Of a stretch of 64,000 nt of DNA, positions 1 through 8,288 are shown piece after piece (positions within the stretch are counted from its first letter, which is position 1; each line of letters begins with the position of its first letter). Source of the stretch: Nocardioides sp. GTDB taxonomy: Bacteria > Actinomycetota > Actinomycetes > Propionibacteriales > Nocardioidaceae. Position numbers and translations under genes: made by a program. The stretch covers positions 186,001 through 250,000 of the forward strand of contig PBYI01000053.1 of assembly GCA_002729525.1 (NCBI GenBank). The letters are read 5' to 3'. The notes beneath the pieces were generated by a model. It did no database searches. It saw only the letters and a list, made by a program, of their open reading frames with translations, and was not told the origin of the DNA.

Positions 1-863
1 GCCCAGTAGTTGATGTCCAGGCCGGTGATGCCCTCGACCGCCATGATCGTGGCGTCGGTGCCCGGGTCGTCGGAGCCCTCGAAGAGCTCGGTGTGGTCCA
101 GCGCCCAGGTGTAGACACCGTTGAGGTAGTCGGCGTCGAAGCCGTCGGGGAACTGCTCGGCCATGACCGAGCCCTCGGCGAACGGGAAGTTCTTCATGTT
201 GCGGGGCAGACCGACCAGGACGGTCTTGCCGGTCACCTCGTCGATCGAGGCGACGGTCAGCGAGTCCGGGCGCAGGCCCCAACGACCGGCGCCGGAGTCG
301 CCGCCCATGAGCAGCACGTTGTAGCGCCCGTGCGCGGCGGCGCTGGCCTGGCCGTCCCCGAACATCGCGAGCATGAAGTCGCGCTGCACCCCGACGAGGT
401 GCGCGCCGAAGAGCAGGGTGCCGGCGACGCTGAAGCAGAGGATGCCGTTGATGCCGACGGCGGCCCGGCGGTGACCGAGGCCGTAGCTCAGCGGCTGGCC
501 GATCCGCCACGCGTCGACGAGCAGCACGGCCCAGGCGACAGCGCCGACGAGCAGGAAGGCCTTGAGCCAGAACAGCAGCAGCGTGCTGGTGCCCAGGCTG
601 AGTGCCAGGCCGTGGTCGAGGAGCACGGCGACAGCGAGCACGGCACCCACGGCCAGCACGGTCAGCCAGGTGCGGAACGCCACCAGACCGACGCGGCGGT
701 TGCCGGCAGCCATCTGGGCGGTGCCCGGCGCGACGAGGGTCATCGCCATCAGGGACACCGCGCGGCGGAAGCGGACCCTGCGGGCACGCTCCTCCAGCGG
801 CGTCGCGCCGGGACGGGAGGTGGACGGACCGCTCGGCGTGGGGCGCGAGGGCTGGCTGGACAT
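1..863 (-). CDS. LytR-CpsA-Psr (LCP) family protein, 3' end outside window
   Basis: LCP enzymes transfer undecaprenyl-linked glycopolymers onto peptidoglycan at the outer face of the membrane. At least 287 codons are present, starting at ATG 863; the C-terminus lies beyond base 1. After a short Pro/Ser-rich N-terminus there are about four hydrophobic segments, then the start of an LCP domain with the phrases LLMGGDSG, DSLTVASID and VGLPRN, whose Asp and Arg residues match the family's catalytic and phosphate-binding positions. Having several membrane segments before the domain is one known LCP architecture. It is divergent from a second LCP gene at 1037. The family call is firm; the polymer it handles is unknown. 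Confidence 0.85.
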   Translation of the reverse strand, partial: MSSQPSRPTPSGPSTSRPGATPLEERARRVRFRRAVSLMAMTLVAPGTAQMAAGNRRVGLVAFRTWLTVLAVGAVLAVAVLLDHGLALSLGTSTLLLFWLKAFLLVGAVAWAVLLVDAWRIGQPLSYGLGHRRAAVGINGILCFSVAGTLLFGAHLVGVQRDFMLAMFGDGQASAAAHGRYNVLLMGGDSGAGRWGLRPDSLTVASIDEVTGKTVLVGLPRNMKNFPFAEGSVMAEQFPDGFDADYLNGVYTWALDHTELFEGSDDPGTDATIMAVEGITGLDINYW

Positions 864-1022
864 GCGTGGTTTCTCTCTCTGCCGGGGAAGGAGCAGAGGC
901 CACCCCGAGGCGGCCGACGCCAGTATCACCAGTCACAGGCGTCACACACGGCCGCGACGCGCCGACGCGGCGACACCGGTCGCGGTGACCTCGCCCTCCC
1001 CGTCGCTCAGCGGGCGGCGCGG

Positions 1023-1028
1023 TAGCGT
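1023..1028 (+). promoter_or_regulatory. -10 hexamer TAGCGT of the 1037 LCP gene
   Basis: TANNNT hexamer ending 8 bases before the ATG at 1037, with no Shine-Dalgarno sequence in between; a leaderless or nearly leaderless mRNA is inferred. Confidence 0.5.
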
Positions 1029-1036
1029 CGCGTGCC

Positions 1037-2386
1037 ATGGCACCACCCGACAACGACCGACCGGGCTCCGGCTCGTCCGGCACCCCCGGTCAGGGCTCGT
1101 CCGGCGCCCAGGGCTCGTCCGGCGGGTTCGGCTGGCTCTACGGCAAGGACGGCGCCGCGGAGCCCCCGCCTCCCGCTCCGCGCGGGCGCCCGCAGCCGGA
1201 CCAGCCCGAGGCGACCCGGGTGATGCCCGTCCAGCCACGCCCCGACGGCGCTCCCCCGCCGCGCACCGCCCCGCGCGGCTCCTCGGTCACCCCCGGGCGT
1301 CCCTCACCGGCTCCCGCCCCCGGCGGCGCAGCCGGGTCGGGCGGTACGCCGCCCCCGCCACCGCCGCCCGGCGGCGGTGGCTCCGGCGGGTCCGGAGGAT
1401 CCGGCGTCGGCGGCTGGTTCGCCCGCCGGCTGCGGCGCCCCCGCTTCTACGTGCGCACCGTGCTGCTCGTCCTGCTCCTGTGGGTCGTCTACACCGTCGC
1501 GGTGCCCTTCGTGACCTGGTCGACCTCGGAGCAGGTCGCGTTCGAGCCCGACGGCGACCGACCCGCCGAGCAGGACGGCACGACGTACCTCCTCGTCGGC
1601 AACGACTCCCGCGCCGGCCTGACCGCCGAGCAGCGCAAGCAGCTCAGCACCGGCAACCCCGACGTCAACCTCACCGACACGATCATGCTGCTGCACACCG
1701 GCAGCGGACCGAACGTGCTCCTGTCGGTGCCGCGCGACACCGAGGTCGACATGCCGGGCTACGGCACCAGCAAGATCAACAGCGCCTACGCCCGCGGCGG
1801 TGCGCCGCTGCTGGTCGAGGTGCTGGAGAACGAGACCGGCATCCGGATCGACGAGTACGTCCAGATCGGGCTCGGCGGCGTCGCCGACGTCGTCGACGCC
1901 GTCGGCGGCATCGAGGTCTGCCCGGTCGAGCGGATCAAGGACAAGGCCGCGGGCCTGAACATCAAGAAGGGCTGCCAGACCGTCGACGGCACGACGGCCC
2001 TGGCCTACTCGCGCTCGCGCAAGCAGTCGGCGCTCGGCGACCTCGAGCGGGTACGCCGCCAGCGCGAGGTCGTCAGCGCGGTCGGCACGGCCGTGCTCTC
2101 GCCCTGGACCGTCATCAACCCGGTCCGCTGGTACCGCCTGAACAAGGCCGTCCCGACCTTCTTCACCTTCGGCGAGGGCATGAGCAGCGTCGGCGCCGCG
2201 AAGTGGGCGCTGGCCATGACCCGCGTCGACGGCACCCAGGGCCTGACCTGCACCGTGCCGGTCACCGACGGCTCGGCCACGACCTGGGACCGGGACCGCG
2301 CCGACCCGCTCTTCGGCGCCATCGCCGACGACGACACCGACCGGATCACCGACGACCAGTGCACACCCAACGGCGTACGTCCCTGA
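1037..2386 (+). CDS. LytR-CpsA-Psr (LCP) family glycopolymer transferase
   Basis: 449 residues. Residues 1-130 are a Pro/Gly/Ser-rich cytoplasmic tail ending in a Gly-Ser linker. Residues 141-159 form one membrane segment. The LCP domain runs from about 183 to 345 and contains GNDSR (190-192), TDTIM (D214), SVPRD (R233), GYGTSKINSAY and the basic LERVRRQREV stretch (around 337-346). These match the conserved Asp and Arg residues of LytR/Cps2A enzymes, which attach wall teichoic acid, arabinogalactan or similar polymers to peptidoglycan. The single membrane segment contrasts with the multi-span layout of the divergent LCP gene next to it, so the two are probably not redundant copies. The ATG at 1037 is supported by the upstream -10 element. 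Confidence 0.92.
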   Translation: MAPPDNDRPGSGSSGTPGQGSSGAQGSSGGFGWLYGKDGAAEPPPPAPRGRPQPDQPEATRVMPVQPRPDGAPPPRTAPRGSSVTPGRPSPAPAPGGAAGSGGTPPPPPPPGGGGSGGSGGSGVGGWFARRLRRPRFYVRTVLLVLLLWVVYTVAVPFVTWSTSEQVAFEPDGDRPAEQDGTTYLLVGNDSRAGLTAEQRKQLSTGNPDVNLTDTIMLLHTGSGPNVLLSVPRDTEVDMPGYGTSKINSAYARGGAPLLVEVLENETGIRIDEYVQIGLGGVADVVDAVGGIEVCPVERIKDKAAGLNIKKGCQTVDGTTALAYSRSRKQSALGDLERVRRQREVVSAVGTAVLSPWTVINPVRWYRLNKAVPTFFTFGEGMSSVGAAKWALAMTRVDGTQGLTCTVPVTDGSATTWDRDRADPLFGAIADDDTDRITDDQCTPNGVRP

Positions 2387-2436
2387 CCGTCCCAGACGGG
2401 ACCCACGACACCCACGCAACAGACCAGAGGAGACCC

Positions 2437-3315
2437 GTGACCGACTTCGAGACGCTCGACTGGCAGGTCGGCGAGGACGGCGTCGCCGTGCTCACCCTGT
2501 CCCGCCCCGACGCCCTCAACGCCTTCGACCTGACGATGGCCCGCGAGCTGCTCGAGGTGTTCACCGTCGACGCCCACGACCCGGCCGTCCGCGCCGTCGT
2601 GGTGACCGGGGCGGGGCGCGCCTTCTGCGCCGGGATGGACCTGTCCGCGGAGGGCAACGTCTTCGGCCTCGACGAGTCGCAGGAGCCCACACCGGAGTCG
2701 ATCCGCGAGCGCTTCGACGACCCGGCGTACGACGACGGCGTCCGCGACACCGGGGGCAAGGTGACCCTCGCGATCCACGCGCTGCCCAAGCCGGTCATCG
2801 CCGCCGTCAACGGCGCCGCGGTCGGCATCGGCGCGACGATGCAGCTGGCGATGGACGTCCGGATGGCGTCGACCAAGGCACGCATCGGCTTCGTGTTCGG
2901 CCGGCTCGGGATCGTGCCCGAGGCGTGCTCGTCGTGGTTCCTGCCCCGCCTGGTGGGTCTCCAGCAGGCGCTCGAGTGGATCTACTCCGCCGACATCCTC
3001 ACCGCCGAGCAGGCGCTCGAGGGCGGGCTGCTCCGCTCGGTGCACGAGCCGGACGAGCTGCTGCCGGCGGCCATGGAGCTCGCCCGGTCGTTCGTCACCG
3101 ACCGCTCACCGGCCGCGCTGGCGATGGCCAAGCAGCTCGTCTACCGCAACGCCGCCGCCCCGCACCCGATCGACGCGCACCTCAGCGACTCCCTGGCCAT
3201 GTGGTACGCCTCCGTCGGGGACGGCAAGGAGGGTGTCGCGGCCTTCAAGGAGAAGCGCACGCCCCGGTTCACGTCGACGACGGCCGACCTGCCGCGACTG
3301 TTCCCCGAGGACTGA
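2437..3315 (+). CDS. enoyl-CoA hydratase/isomerase (crotonase) family protein
   Basis: 292 residues from GTG 2437, with a GAGGAG ribosome site at 2427-2432. The crotonase fold is clear: the first oxyanion-hole strand GAGRAFCAGMDLS, the second AAVNGAAVGIGATMQLAMD, and the catalytic-glutamate region RLGIVPEACSSWFLPRLVG. One Glu (in VPEA) is in the expected catalytic position. Such enzymes hydrate or isomerise acyl-CoA double bonds in beta-oxidation; substrate range cannot be told from sequence. It lies 50 bases after the LCP gene and is followed by a hairpin at 3342-3365. Confidence 0.9.
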   Translation: MTDFETLDWQVGEDGVAVLTLSRPDALNAFDLTMARELLEVFTVDAHDPAVRAVVVTGAGRAFCAGMDLSAEGNVFGLDESQEPTPESIRERFDDPAYDDGVRDTGGKVTLAIHALPKPVIAAVNGAAVGIGATMQLAMDVRMASTKARIGFVFGRLGIVPEACSSWFLPRLVGLQQALEWIYSADILTAEQALEGGLLRSVHEPDELLPAAMELARSFVTDRSPAALAMAKQLVYRNAAAPHPIDAHLSDSLAMWYASVGDGKEGVAAFKEKRTPRFTSTTADLPRLFPED

Positions 3316-3341
3316 GCCGGAGGACCCGAGACAGCCGCGAC

Positions 3342-3365
3342 GCGGCCCGGTACGAGCCGGGCCGC
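3342..3365. terminator. bidirectional hairpin terminator
   Basis: Perfect 9-bp GC stem GCGGCCCGG/CCGGGCCGC with a 6-base loop, between the convergent ends of the crotonase gene (3315) and the sigma factor gene (3378). No T run, as is common for actinobacterial terminators. Confidence 0.6.
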
Positions 3366-3377
3366 CGAGCGGACCGG

Positions 3378-4160
3378 TCAGGCGGCGAGCTGACGGCGCA
3401 GGCGCCGCAGGATGCCGGTCAGGAGACGCGAGACCTGCTCCTGCGTCACGCCGACCTCCTCGCCGATCTGCGCCTGCGTGAGGTGCTCGAAGAAGCGCAG
3501 CTGGAGGATGCGGCGGTCGCGCTCGCCGAGCGTGTCGAGGACCGCGGCGAGCGCCACCCGTGCCTCCGCACTGGCGTACGCCGGGTCGATCTCGCCGAAG
3601 CGGGCCAGCACCGCGGCGCCCTCGCCCTCGTCGTCGGCGGGCTGGAGCACGTCGAGCGAGACCGGGGTGAAGCAGCCGGACGCCGACTGGGCGTCGAGCA
3701 CGAGCGTGAGCGGCACGTCGAGACGGACCGCGATCTCGGCCGGACGCGGGGTGCGGCCGAGCTCCTGGAGCAGCTGCGCCTCGGCGGCCATCACCTGCGC
3801 CTGGACCTCCTGGACCGACCGCGGCGGGCGCACGGCCCAGCCGGAGTCGCGGAAGTAGCGACGGATCTCGCCACGCACCGTCGGCACGGCGTAGGAGAGG
3901 AAGTCGTCGCCCATCGTCGGGTCGTAGCCGCGCACGGCCTTCACCAGGCCGAGGTAGGCGACCTGGTCGAGGTCGTCCGCGGGGACGCCGCGGCCGTGGT
4001 AGCGACGGGCGACGTCGCCGGCGACGCGCATGTTGACCGCGACGACCTGGTTCTCGTAGCGGGTGCGGGTCTCACCGCGGCTGGCACGAGCGCGCGCGAG
4101 GAGTCGCGCGGTCTCGGCGCGGCGGCGTGCGTCGCCGATCGCAGTGCTGTCCCCCACCAT
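3378..4160 (-). CDS. SigB/SigF-type RNA polymerase sigma factor
   Basis: 260 residues from ATG 4160. Region 2 is recognisable (DLDQVAYLGLVKAVRGYDP, about 63-81), as is the promoter -10 recognition part with FLSYAVPTVRGEIRRYFRD (about 87-105). Region 3 follows, and a C-terminal region 4 helix-turn-helix contains LTQAQIGEEVGVTQEQVSRL. This is the layout of the stress and sporulation sigma-70 group 3 (SigB/SigF/SigG). Such factors are usually held by an RsbW-type anti-sigma kinase, but no anti-sigma or anti-anti-sigma gene lies beside it, so control must come from elsewhere or from transcription. A GGGCC-rich stretch 5-12 bases before the ATG may serve as the ribosome site. Confidence 0.92.
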   Translation of the reverse strand: MVGDSTAIGDARRRAETARLLARARASRGETRTRYENQVVAVNMRVAGDVARRYHGRGVPADDLDQVAYLGLVKAVRGYDPTMGDDFLSYAVPTVRGEIRRYFRDSGWAVRPPRSVQEVQAQVMAAEAQLLQELGRTPRPAEIAVRLDVPLTLVLDAQSASGCFTPVSLDVLQPADDEGEGAAVLARFGEIDPAYASAEARVALAAVLDTLGERDRRILQLRFFEHLTQAQIGEEVGVTQEQVSRLLTGILRRLRRQLAA

Positions 4161-4337
4161 TCCGCAGGCCCTTCTTGGGTCATCAGTTCACGGAGCGCCC
4201 GCCCCCCGAGGTGAGGCGCAGCCGCATCGTCCCACGGGTCGACGCGGTCGCACAAGGAAATGGCGGTACTCGCGCCGGTATCCGCCGTCACGGCGGGCCG
4301 GGTGTGGCGGTGCGCGCACCGCTGCGGTAGGGCTGCA

Positions 4338-4354
4338 CACCGGCGATGCCGGTG
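4338..4354. other. short perfect hairpin in gene-free stretch 4161-4490
   Basis: CACCGGC, 3-base loop, GCCGGTG. First of two tandem hairpins in the 330-base gap between two divergent genes. Since both flanking genes point away, it is not their terminator; it could belong to a small RNA or be an operator. I see no credible ORF in this gap. Confidence 0.45.
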
Positions 4355-4368
4355 CTGGGGGGAATGTC

Positions 4369-4405
4369 GAGGAGGCGCCGAGTGGGGGGATCCCGGCGCC
4401 TCCTC
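4369..4405. other. 12-bp perfect inverted repeat, terminator- or operator-like
   Basis: GAGGAGGCGCCG at 4369-4380 and its exact complement at 4394-4405, with a 13-base G-rich loop, 14 bases after the hairpin at 4338-4354. It lies upstream of both flanking genes. Read on the plus strand it could end a short RNA begun further left; as DNA it could bind a dimeric regulator of the sigma factor or CoA-binding gene. Confidence 0.45.
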
Positions 4406-4478
4406 ATCTCGTCCGTACCCGGGGTCCCCCGGACGATGCGCAACTCATCGGAAAAAGTTTCGGCGGGTCCACGCCGCG

Positions 4479-4484
4479 TACCGT
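4479..4484 (+). promoter_or_regulatory. -10 hexamer TACCGT of the CoA-binding protein gene
   Basis: Ends 6 bases before GTG 4491; fits a leaderless transcript and decides that start over the in-frame GTG at 4530. Confidence 0.5.
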
Positions 4485-4490
4485 GGAGCC

Positions 4491-4952
4491 GTGCCCGCCC
4501 CCTCCCGAGACCCCGCCGGCGACGCCCCCGTGCCCACCTCGTGGCGCGACGCGGGCGCCGCCCGCGCCATGCTCGAGGACTGCGAGACCTGGGCCGTCGT
4601 CGGGCTCTCGGGCGACCCCACCCGTACGGCGTACTCCATCGCCTCGCTGCTCCAGCGGCGCGGCAAGAAGGTCGTGCCGATCCACCCGTCGGCGACCGAC
4701 ACGGACCTGACGGTGCTCGGCGAGCGGGCGTGGCCGACGCTGGCGGACGTGCCGTTCGCCGTCGACGTCGTGGACGTGTTCCGCCGCTCCGAGGCGGCCG
4801 GTGAGTTCGCGGACGAGGCGGTACGCATCGGGGCGCGCGGCGTGTGGTTCCAGCTCGGTGTCGTCGACGTGGCGGCGTTCGAGCGCACCACACGTGCCGG
4901 CCTGATGATGGTGATGGACACCTGCCCGGCGATGGAGTGGGACCGCTGGTGA
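4491..4952 (+). CDS. CoA-binding domain protein (YccU-like)
   Basis: 153 residues. A Rossmann-type CoA-binding domain follows a 20-residue low-complexity start: WAVVGLSGDPTRTAYSIASL is the nucleotide-binding first strand and loop, followed by KKVVPIHPSA and later GARGVWFQLGVVD. It ends with a short C-terminal segment holding DTCPAMEW. Small single-domain proteins of this type resemble the CoA-binding half of succinyl-CoA ligase alpha, but their role is not established. Its stop overlaps the GTG of the next gene (GTGA), so the two are translationally coupled. Confidence 0.8.
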   Translation: MPAPSRDPAGDAPVPTSWRDAGAARAMLEDCETWAVVGLSGDPTRTAYSIASLLQRRGKKVVPIHPSATDTDLTVLGERAWPTLADVPFAVDVVDVFRRSEAAGEFADEAVRIGARGVWFQLGVVDVAAFERTTRAGLMMVMDTCPAMEWDRW

Positions 4953-5389
4953 GCCGCCCCGGCGACGATCTCGCGGTGCCGCCGGGCCCGGGCCTGCCGC
5001 GCGGGCTGGTGCTGCCGACGGCCGAGCTCGTCGAGCGTTTCTCCCGCTCCCCCGGGCCGGGCGGCCAGTCGGTCAACACCAGCGACTCCCGGGTCGAGCT
5101 GGAGTACGACGTCGAGGGATCCTCGGTGCTCTCGCGCACCCAGCGCGAGCGCGCAGTGGCGGCGCTGGGTCCGCGCCTGGTGGTGACCGCCTCCGAGCAC
5201 CGCTCTCAGCACCGCAACCGGGTCGCGGCCCGCGAGCGGCTCGCCGCCCGGCTGCGCGAGGCGCTCGCCCCACCCCCGCCCGTACGCCGGCCCACCCGGC
5301 CGTCGCGGTCGTCCCAGCGCCGGCGGGTGGAGGCCAAGAAGCAGCGCGGGCGCACCAAGGCGCTGCGCGGTCGCGTCGGCGACGACTGA
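4949..5389 (+). CDS. arfB: ArfB/YaeJ-like peptidyl-tRNA hydrolase (ribosome rescue)
   Basis: 146 residues from GTG 4949. It holds the class I release-factor GGQ loop in the phrase SPGPGGQSVNTSDSRVEL (about 29-46), with the catalytic Gly-Gly-Gln intact, and the mid-domain HRSQHRNR. The tail is strongly basic (RRRVEAKKQRGRTKALRGR), typical of ArfB, where it enters the empty mRNA channel of a stalled ribosome. There is no stop-codon recognition domain, which separates it from RF1/RF2. It would hydrolyse peptidyl-tRNA on non-stop ribosomes. Confidence 0.88.
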   Translation: MSRPGDDLAVPPGPGLPRGLVLPTAELVERFSRSPGPGGQSVNTSDSRVELEYDVEGSSVLSRTQRERAVAALGPRLVVTASEHRSQHRNRVAARERLAARLREALAPPPPVRRPTRPSRSSQRRRVEAKKQRGRTKALRGRVGDD

Positions 5390-5410
5390 CCAGCGTCGAC
5401 CGGCCCCGGG

Positions 5411-6475
5411 TCAGCGCCCCCGCACGAACCGGGTCGGAACGGCGACGAGGTGCTCCAGCGGCCCCCGGCGGCCGAACGCCACGAGCAGCGCGCCGACCCA
5501 CAGCAGCACCAGCAGGTGCAGACCGAACGTCGAGGGGTCCTCGCGCGGCCACACCTCCTCGGTGCGCATCACGACGTGCAGCGAGTAGAGCGACAACGTG
5601 GCCGTGCCGGCGCCGAAGAGCACGGCGACCGTGCGGCGCCCGAGGTCGCCGGCGACGTCCTCGACCAGGCCCACCACGAGCAGGCAGAGACCGAGCACGA
5701 AGGCTGCACTGCCGCCGGTCTGGAGCAGGTCGAATGGCGTGGTGCTGTGCGGTGCTGCGACCAGGAGCCACTGCCAGGCGTCGGTCGGGACCTGGCCGTA
5801 CATGCCGCCCTCGGAGGCGGCGAGCGCTCCGGCGTCGAGCCCGCCGACGGCCGCGACCAGGCGGGGCGAGACCACGAGCACCGCGACGGCGACCGCGAGG
5901 CCGGACGCGGCCACGGTCGCCGCGACCCGCCGCGAGCCGAGGTCGAGACGACCCAGGGCCAGCCCGAGCAGCAGGTAGGCCAGCCACGGCACGGCCGGGT
6001 AGTAGCCGGTCAGCATGAGCTCCCCCGCCATCCGCGCCGGGTCGGTGAGCAGCTGGTCGAACGAGGGGTTGGCGAAGCCTCGCTCGGGCAGACCGGGGCG
6101 CACCAGCCAGGAGAGCACCGGCACCACCGCCGCCCAGCCGACCGCCAGCCAGAGCAGCGGTCGCGCGCCCAGCCCGAGGAACGGCACGGCCAGCACGAAC
6201 ATCACGCCGTAGTAGGTGAGGATCACCGCGAGCCCGCTCTCCAGGCCGCCGAGCGCCAGCCCGACGACCGCCACGAGCAGACCGCGTACGACGACCGCGA
6301 GCGCCGAGCGCGCCAGCGGCGCGCCGCGCTCGGGCCGCCGTCCGCCGGTGACGAGTGCCAGCGAGACCCCGGCGAGCACCGCGAACAGCGCGGAGGCCCG
6401 GCCGCCGGCCAGCCACTGGACGGTCGTCACCGACCCGTCCGCGTCGGTCGGGTCGAGCACGTGCGTGGCGACCAT
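5411..6475 (-). CDS. multi-span membrane acyltransferase-like protein (DUF418/HGSNAT-like)
   Basis: 354 residues from ATG 6475, with about nine hydrophobic spans, a GMYG/PTDAWQW loop and a late LSLYSLHVVMRTEE motif typical of the DUF418/DUF1624 group related to membrane acetyltransferases. The frame stays open upstream of ATG 6475 and encodes GRLVGVDVARCLALVG, which looks like the group's usual first helix (GxDxARGxAxxGM). The true protein therefore probably begins about 26 codons earlier. The only candidate start there is CTG 6553, which overlaps the purE stop (CTGA). Without it the first membrane segment is lost. Substrate unknown. Confidence 0.7.
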   Translation of the reverse strand: MVATHVLDPTDADGSVTTVQWLAGGRASALFAVLAGVSLALVTGGRRPERGAPLARSALAVVVRGLLVAVVGLALGGLESGLAVILTYYGVMFVLAVPFLGLGARPLLWLAVGWAAVVPVLSWLVRPGLPERGFANPSFDQLLTDPARMAGELMLTGYYPAVPWLAYLLLGLALGRLDLGSRRVAATVAASGLAVAVAVLVVSPRLVAAVGGLDAGALAASEGGMYGQVPTDAWQWLLVAAPHSTTPFDLLQTGGSAAFVLGLCLLVVGLVEDVAGDLGRRTVAVLFGAGTATLSLYSLHVVMRTEEVWPREDPSTFGLHLLVLLWVGALLVAFGRRGPLEHLVAVPTRFVRGR

Positions 6476-6549
6476 CCCGACGAGCGCCAGGCAGCGCGCG
6501 ACGTCGACGCCGACCAGCCGGCCGGAAGGGGCCGCGCGGCGGGTGCGGC

Positions 6550-7086
6550 TCAGAAGCCGACCCGTCGGCTGCCGGAGTCGCCGCGCACGACCGCGCCCTT
6601 GGCCTGGGCCGTCGCCTTGAGCTCGGCCTGGAAGGTGCGCATCCGGTCCTGGAGGCCTGCGTCGGTCGCGGCCAGCACGCGCACGGCGAGCAGTCCGGCG
6701 TTGCGGGCCCCGCCGACCGCGACGGTCGCGACGGGCACACCGGCGGGCATCTGCACGATCGACAGCAGCGAGTCGAGTCCGTCGAGGGTGCGCAGGGGCA
6801 CCGGGACGCCGATGACCGGAAGCGGCGTCACCGACGCGAGCATGCCGGGCAGGTGGGCCGCTCCCCCGGCACCGGCGATGACGACCTGGAGTCCGCGGTC
6901 GGCGGCGTCGCGGCCGTAGGCGAGCATCTCCTCGGGCATCCGGTGCGCGGAGACGACGTCGGCCTCGAAGGCGATCTCGAACTCCTCGAGCGCCTCCGCG
7001 GCGGCCTTCATCACCGGCCAGTCGGAGTCGGAGCCCATCACGATGCCGACGCGGGGCGCGGTGGTGCTCTCGGTGGTGTCGCTCAT
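6550..7086 (-). CDS. purE: N5-carboxyaminoimidazole ribonucleotide mutase PurE
   Basis: 178 residues. Rearranges N5-CAIR to CAIR in purine synthesis. The class I PurE core is complete: [14 protein letters not shown] near the N-terminus, then [14 protein letters not shown] with the catalytic His, [16 protein letters not shown], and PVIGVPV followed by [28 protein letters not shown]. It starts 4 bases after the purK stop, so purK-purE are co-transcribed and act in sequence. The membrane protein gene downstream may be coupled to it. Confidence 0.97.
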   Translation of the reverse strand: MSDTTESTTAPRVGIVMGSDSDWPVMKAAAEALEEFEIAFEADVVSAHRMPEEMLAYGRDAADRGLQVVIAGAGGAAHLPGMLASVTPLPVIGVPVPLRTLDGLDSLLSIVQMPAGVPVATVAVGGARNAGLLAVRVLAATDAGLQDRMRTFQAELKATAQAKGAVVRGDSGSRRVGF

Positions 7087-7090
7087 CTGC

Positions 7091-8254
7091 TCACTCGCTC
7101 TCGTTGCCCAGGTCGCCGCGGAACCACGCGGCGGCGTGCCGCGCGCGCTCCAGGCAGTCGTCGAGGTCGTCGCCGTAGGCGTTGACGTGGCCGACCTTGC
7201 GGCCCGGCCGCAGCTCCTTGCCGTACAGGTGGACCTTCAGCCGGGGGTCGCGCGCCATCGCGTGCGGGTAGCCGTCGTACAGGCGGCCGACCTCGGGCTC
7301 GGGCCCGCCGAGGATGTTGACCATGACCGTCCAGGTCTCGCGAGCGTGCGGGGCGCCGAGCGGTAGGTCGAGCACCGCGCGCAGGTGGTTCTCGAACTGC
7401 GAGGTGATCGCGCCGTCCTGCGACCAGTGGCCGGTGTTGTGCGGGCGCATCGCGAGCTCGTTGACCAGCACCCGGCCGTCGTCGGTCTCGAAGAGCTCGA
7501 CGGCGAGGATGCCCGTCACGTCGAGCTCGCGAGCCAGCGACAGCGCGATCGACTGGGCCTGCGCGGCGAGGTCGGCGTCGAGGTCGGGCGCCGGAGCGAC
7601 GACCTCGTGGCAGATGCCGTCGCGCTGCGTGGTCGCCACGACGGGGTACGCCGCGGCCTGGCCGGAGGGTGAGCGGGCGACGATCGCGGAGAGCTCGCGC
7701 CGGAAGTCGACGCGCTCCTCGGCGAGGATGCGGATGCTGCGCCCGGGGTCGGCCGCGGCGAGCGCCTCGGCGGCCTCCTCGGGGGTGTCGACGAACCACA
7801 CGCCCTTGCCGTCGTAGCCGCCGCGGGTCGTCTTCAGCACGCAAGGGGTGCCGAACGCCGCGACGTCCTCGACGGAGCCGACCACGGCGTTGCGCGGGCA
7901 CGGCACGCCGAGCGCACTGAGCCGTTCGCGCATGACGGCCTTGTCCTGGGCGTGCACGAGCGCCCCGGGCCCGGGACGGACGGCGACGCCGTCGGCCTCG
8001 AGCGCGCGCAGGTGCTCGGGCGGGACGTGCTCGTGGTCGAAGGTCACGACGGCGGCGCCGTCGGTGACGGCGCGCAGCGCGTCCAGGTCGGTGTGGTGGC
8101 CGACGAGCTGGTCGGGCACGACCTGGGCGGCCGAGACGCCCTCGGCCTCGGCCAGGAGGCGCAGCGGGATGCCGAGGGCCGCGGCCGGCTCGGCCATCAT
8201 CCGGGCGAGCTGGCCACCGCCGATCACGGCGACACGGGGAGCGAGGTCGGGCAC
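7091..8254 (-). CDS. purK: N5-carboxyaminoimidazole ribonucleotide synthase PurK
   Basis: 387 residues from GTG 8254. ATP-grasp enzyme converting AIR, bicarbonate and ATP to N5-CAIR. Visible parts: N-terminal [20 protein letters not shown], the ATP-grasp lid [18 protein letters not shown], metal and ATP binding residues in [26 protein letters not shown], and the C-terminal [10 protein letters not shown] segment. Full family length. The GTG start sits 6 bases after a TAGCCT -10 element, so the transcript is predicted to be leaderless. Confidence 0.97.
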   Translation of the reverse strand: MPDLAPRVAVIGGGQLARMMAEPAAALGIPLRLLAEAEGVSAAQVVPDQLVGHHTDLDALRAVTDGAAVVTFDHEHVPPEHLRALEADGVAVRPGPGALVHAQDKAVMRERLSALGVPCPRNAVVGSVEDVAAFGTPCVLKTTRGGYDGKGVWFVDTPEEAAEALAAADPGRSIRILAEERVDFRRELSAIVARSPSGQAAAYPVVATTQRDGICHEVVAPAPDLDADLAAQAQSIALSLARELDVTGILAVELFETDDGRVLVNELAMRPHNTGHWSQDGAITSQFENHLRAVLDLPLGAPHARETWTVMVNILGGPEPEVGRLYDGYPHAMARDPRLKVHLYGKELRPGRKVGHVNAYGDDLDDCLERARHAAAWFRGDLGNESE

Positions 8255-8260
8255 CGGCCC

Positions 8261-8266
8261 AGGCTA
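8261..8266 (-). promoter_or_regulatory. -10 hexamer TAGCCT of purK
   Basis: On the minus strand, 6 bases before GTG 8254; predicts a leaderless purK-purE mRNA. Confidence 0.5.
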
Positions 8267-8288
8267 GTCGGGCACGGCGTGCGCCCCG

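Noticed and set aside
932..946. Paired TGTGAC (minus strand) upstream of the first LCP gene, like a CRP half-site
   Set aside because: The copies are direct, not inverted, repeats and the spacing does not fit a CRP dimer; too weak to list.
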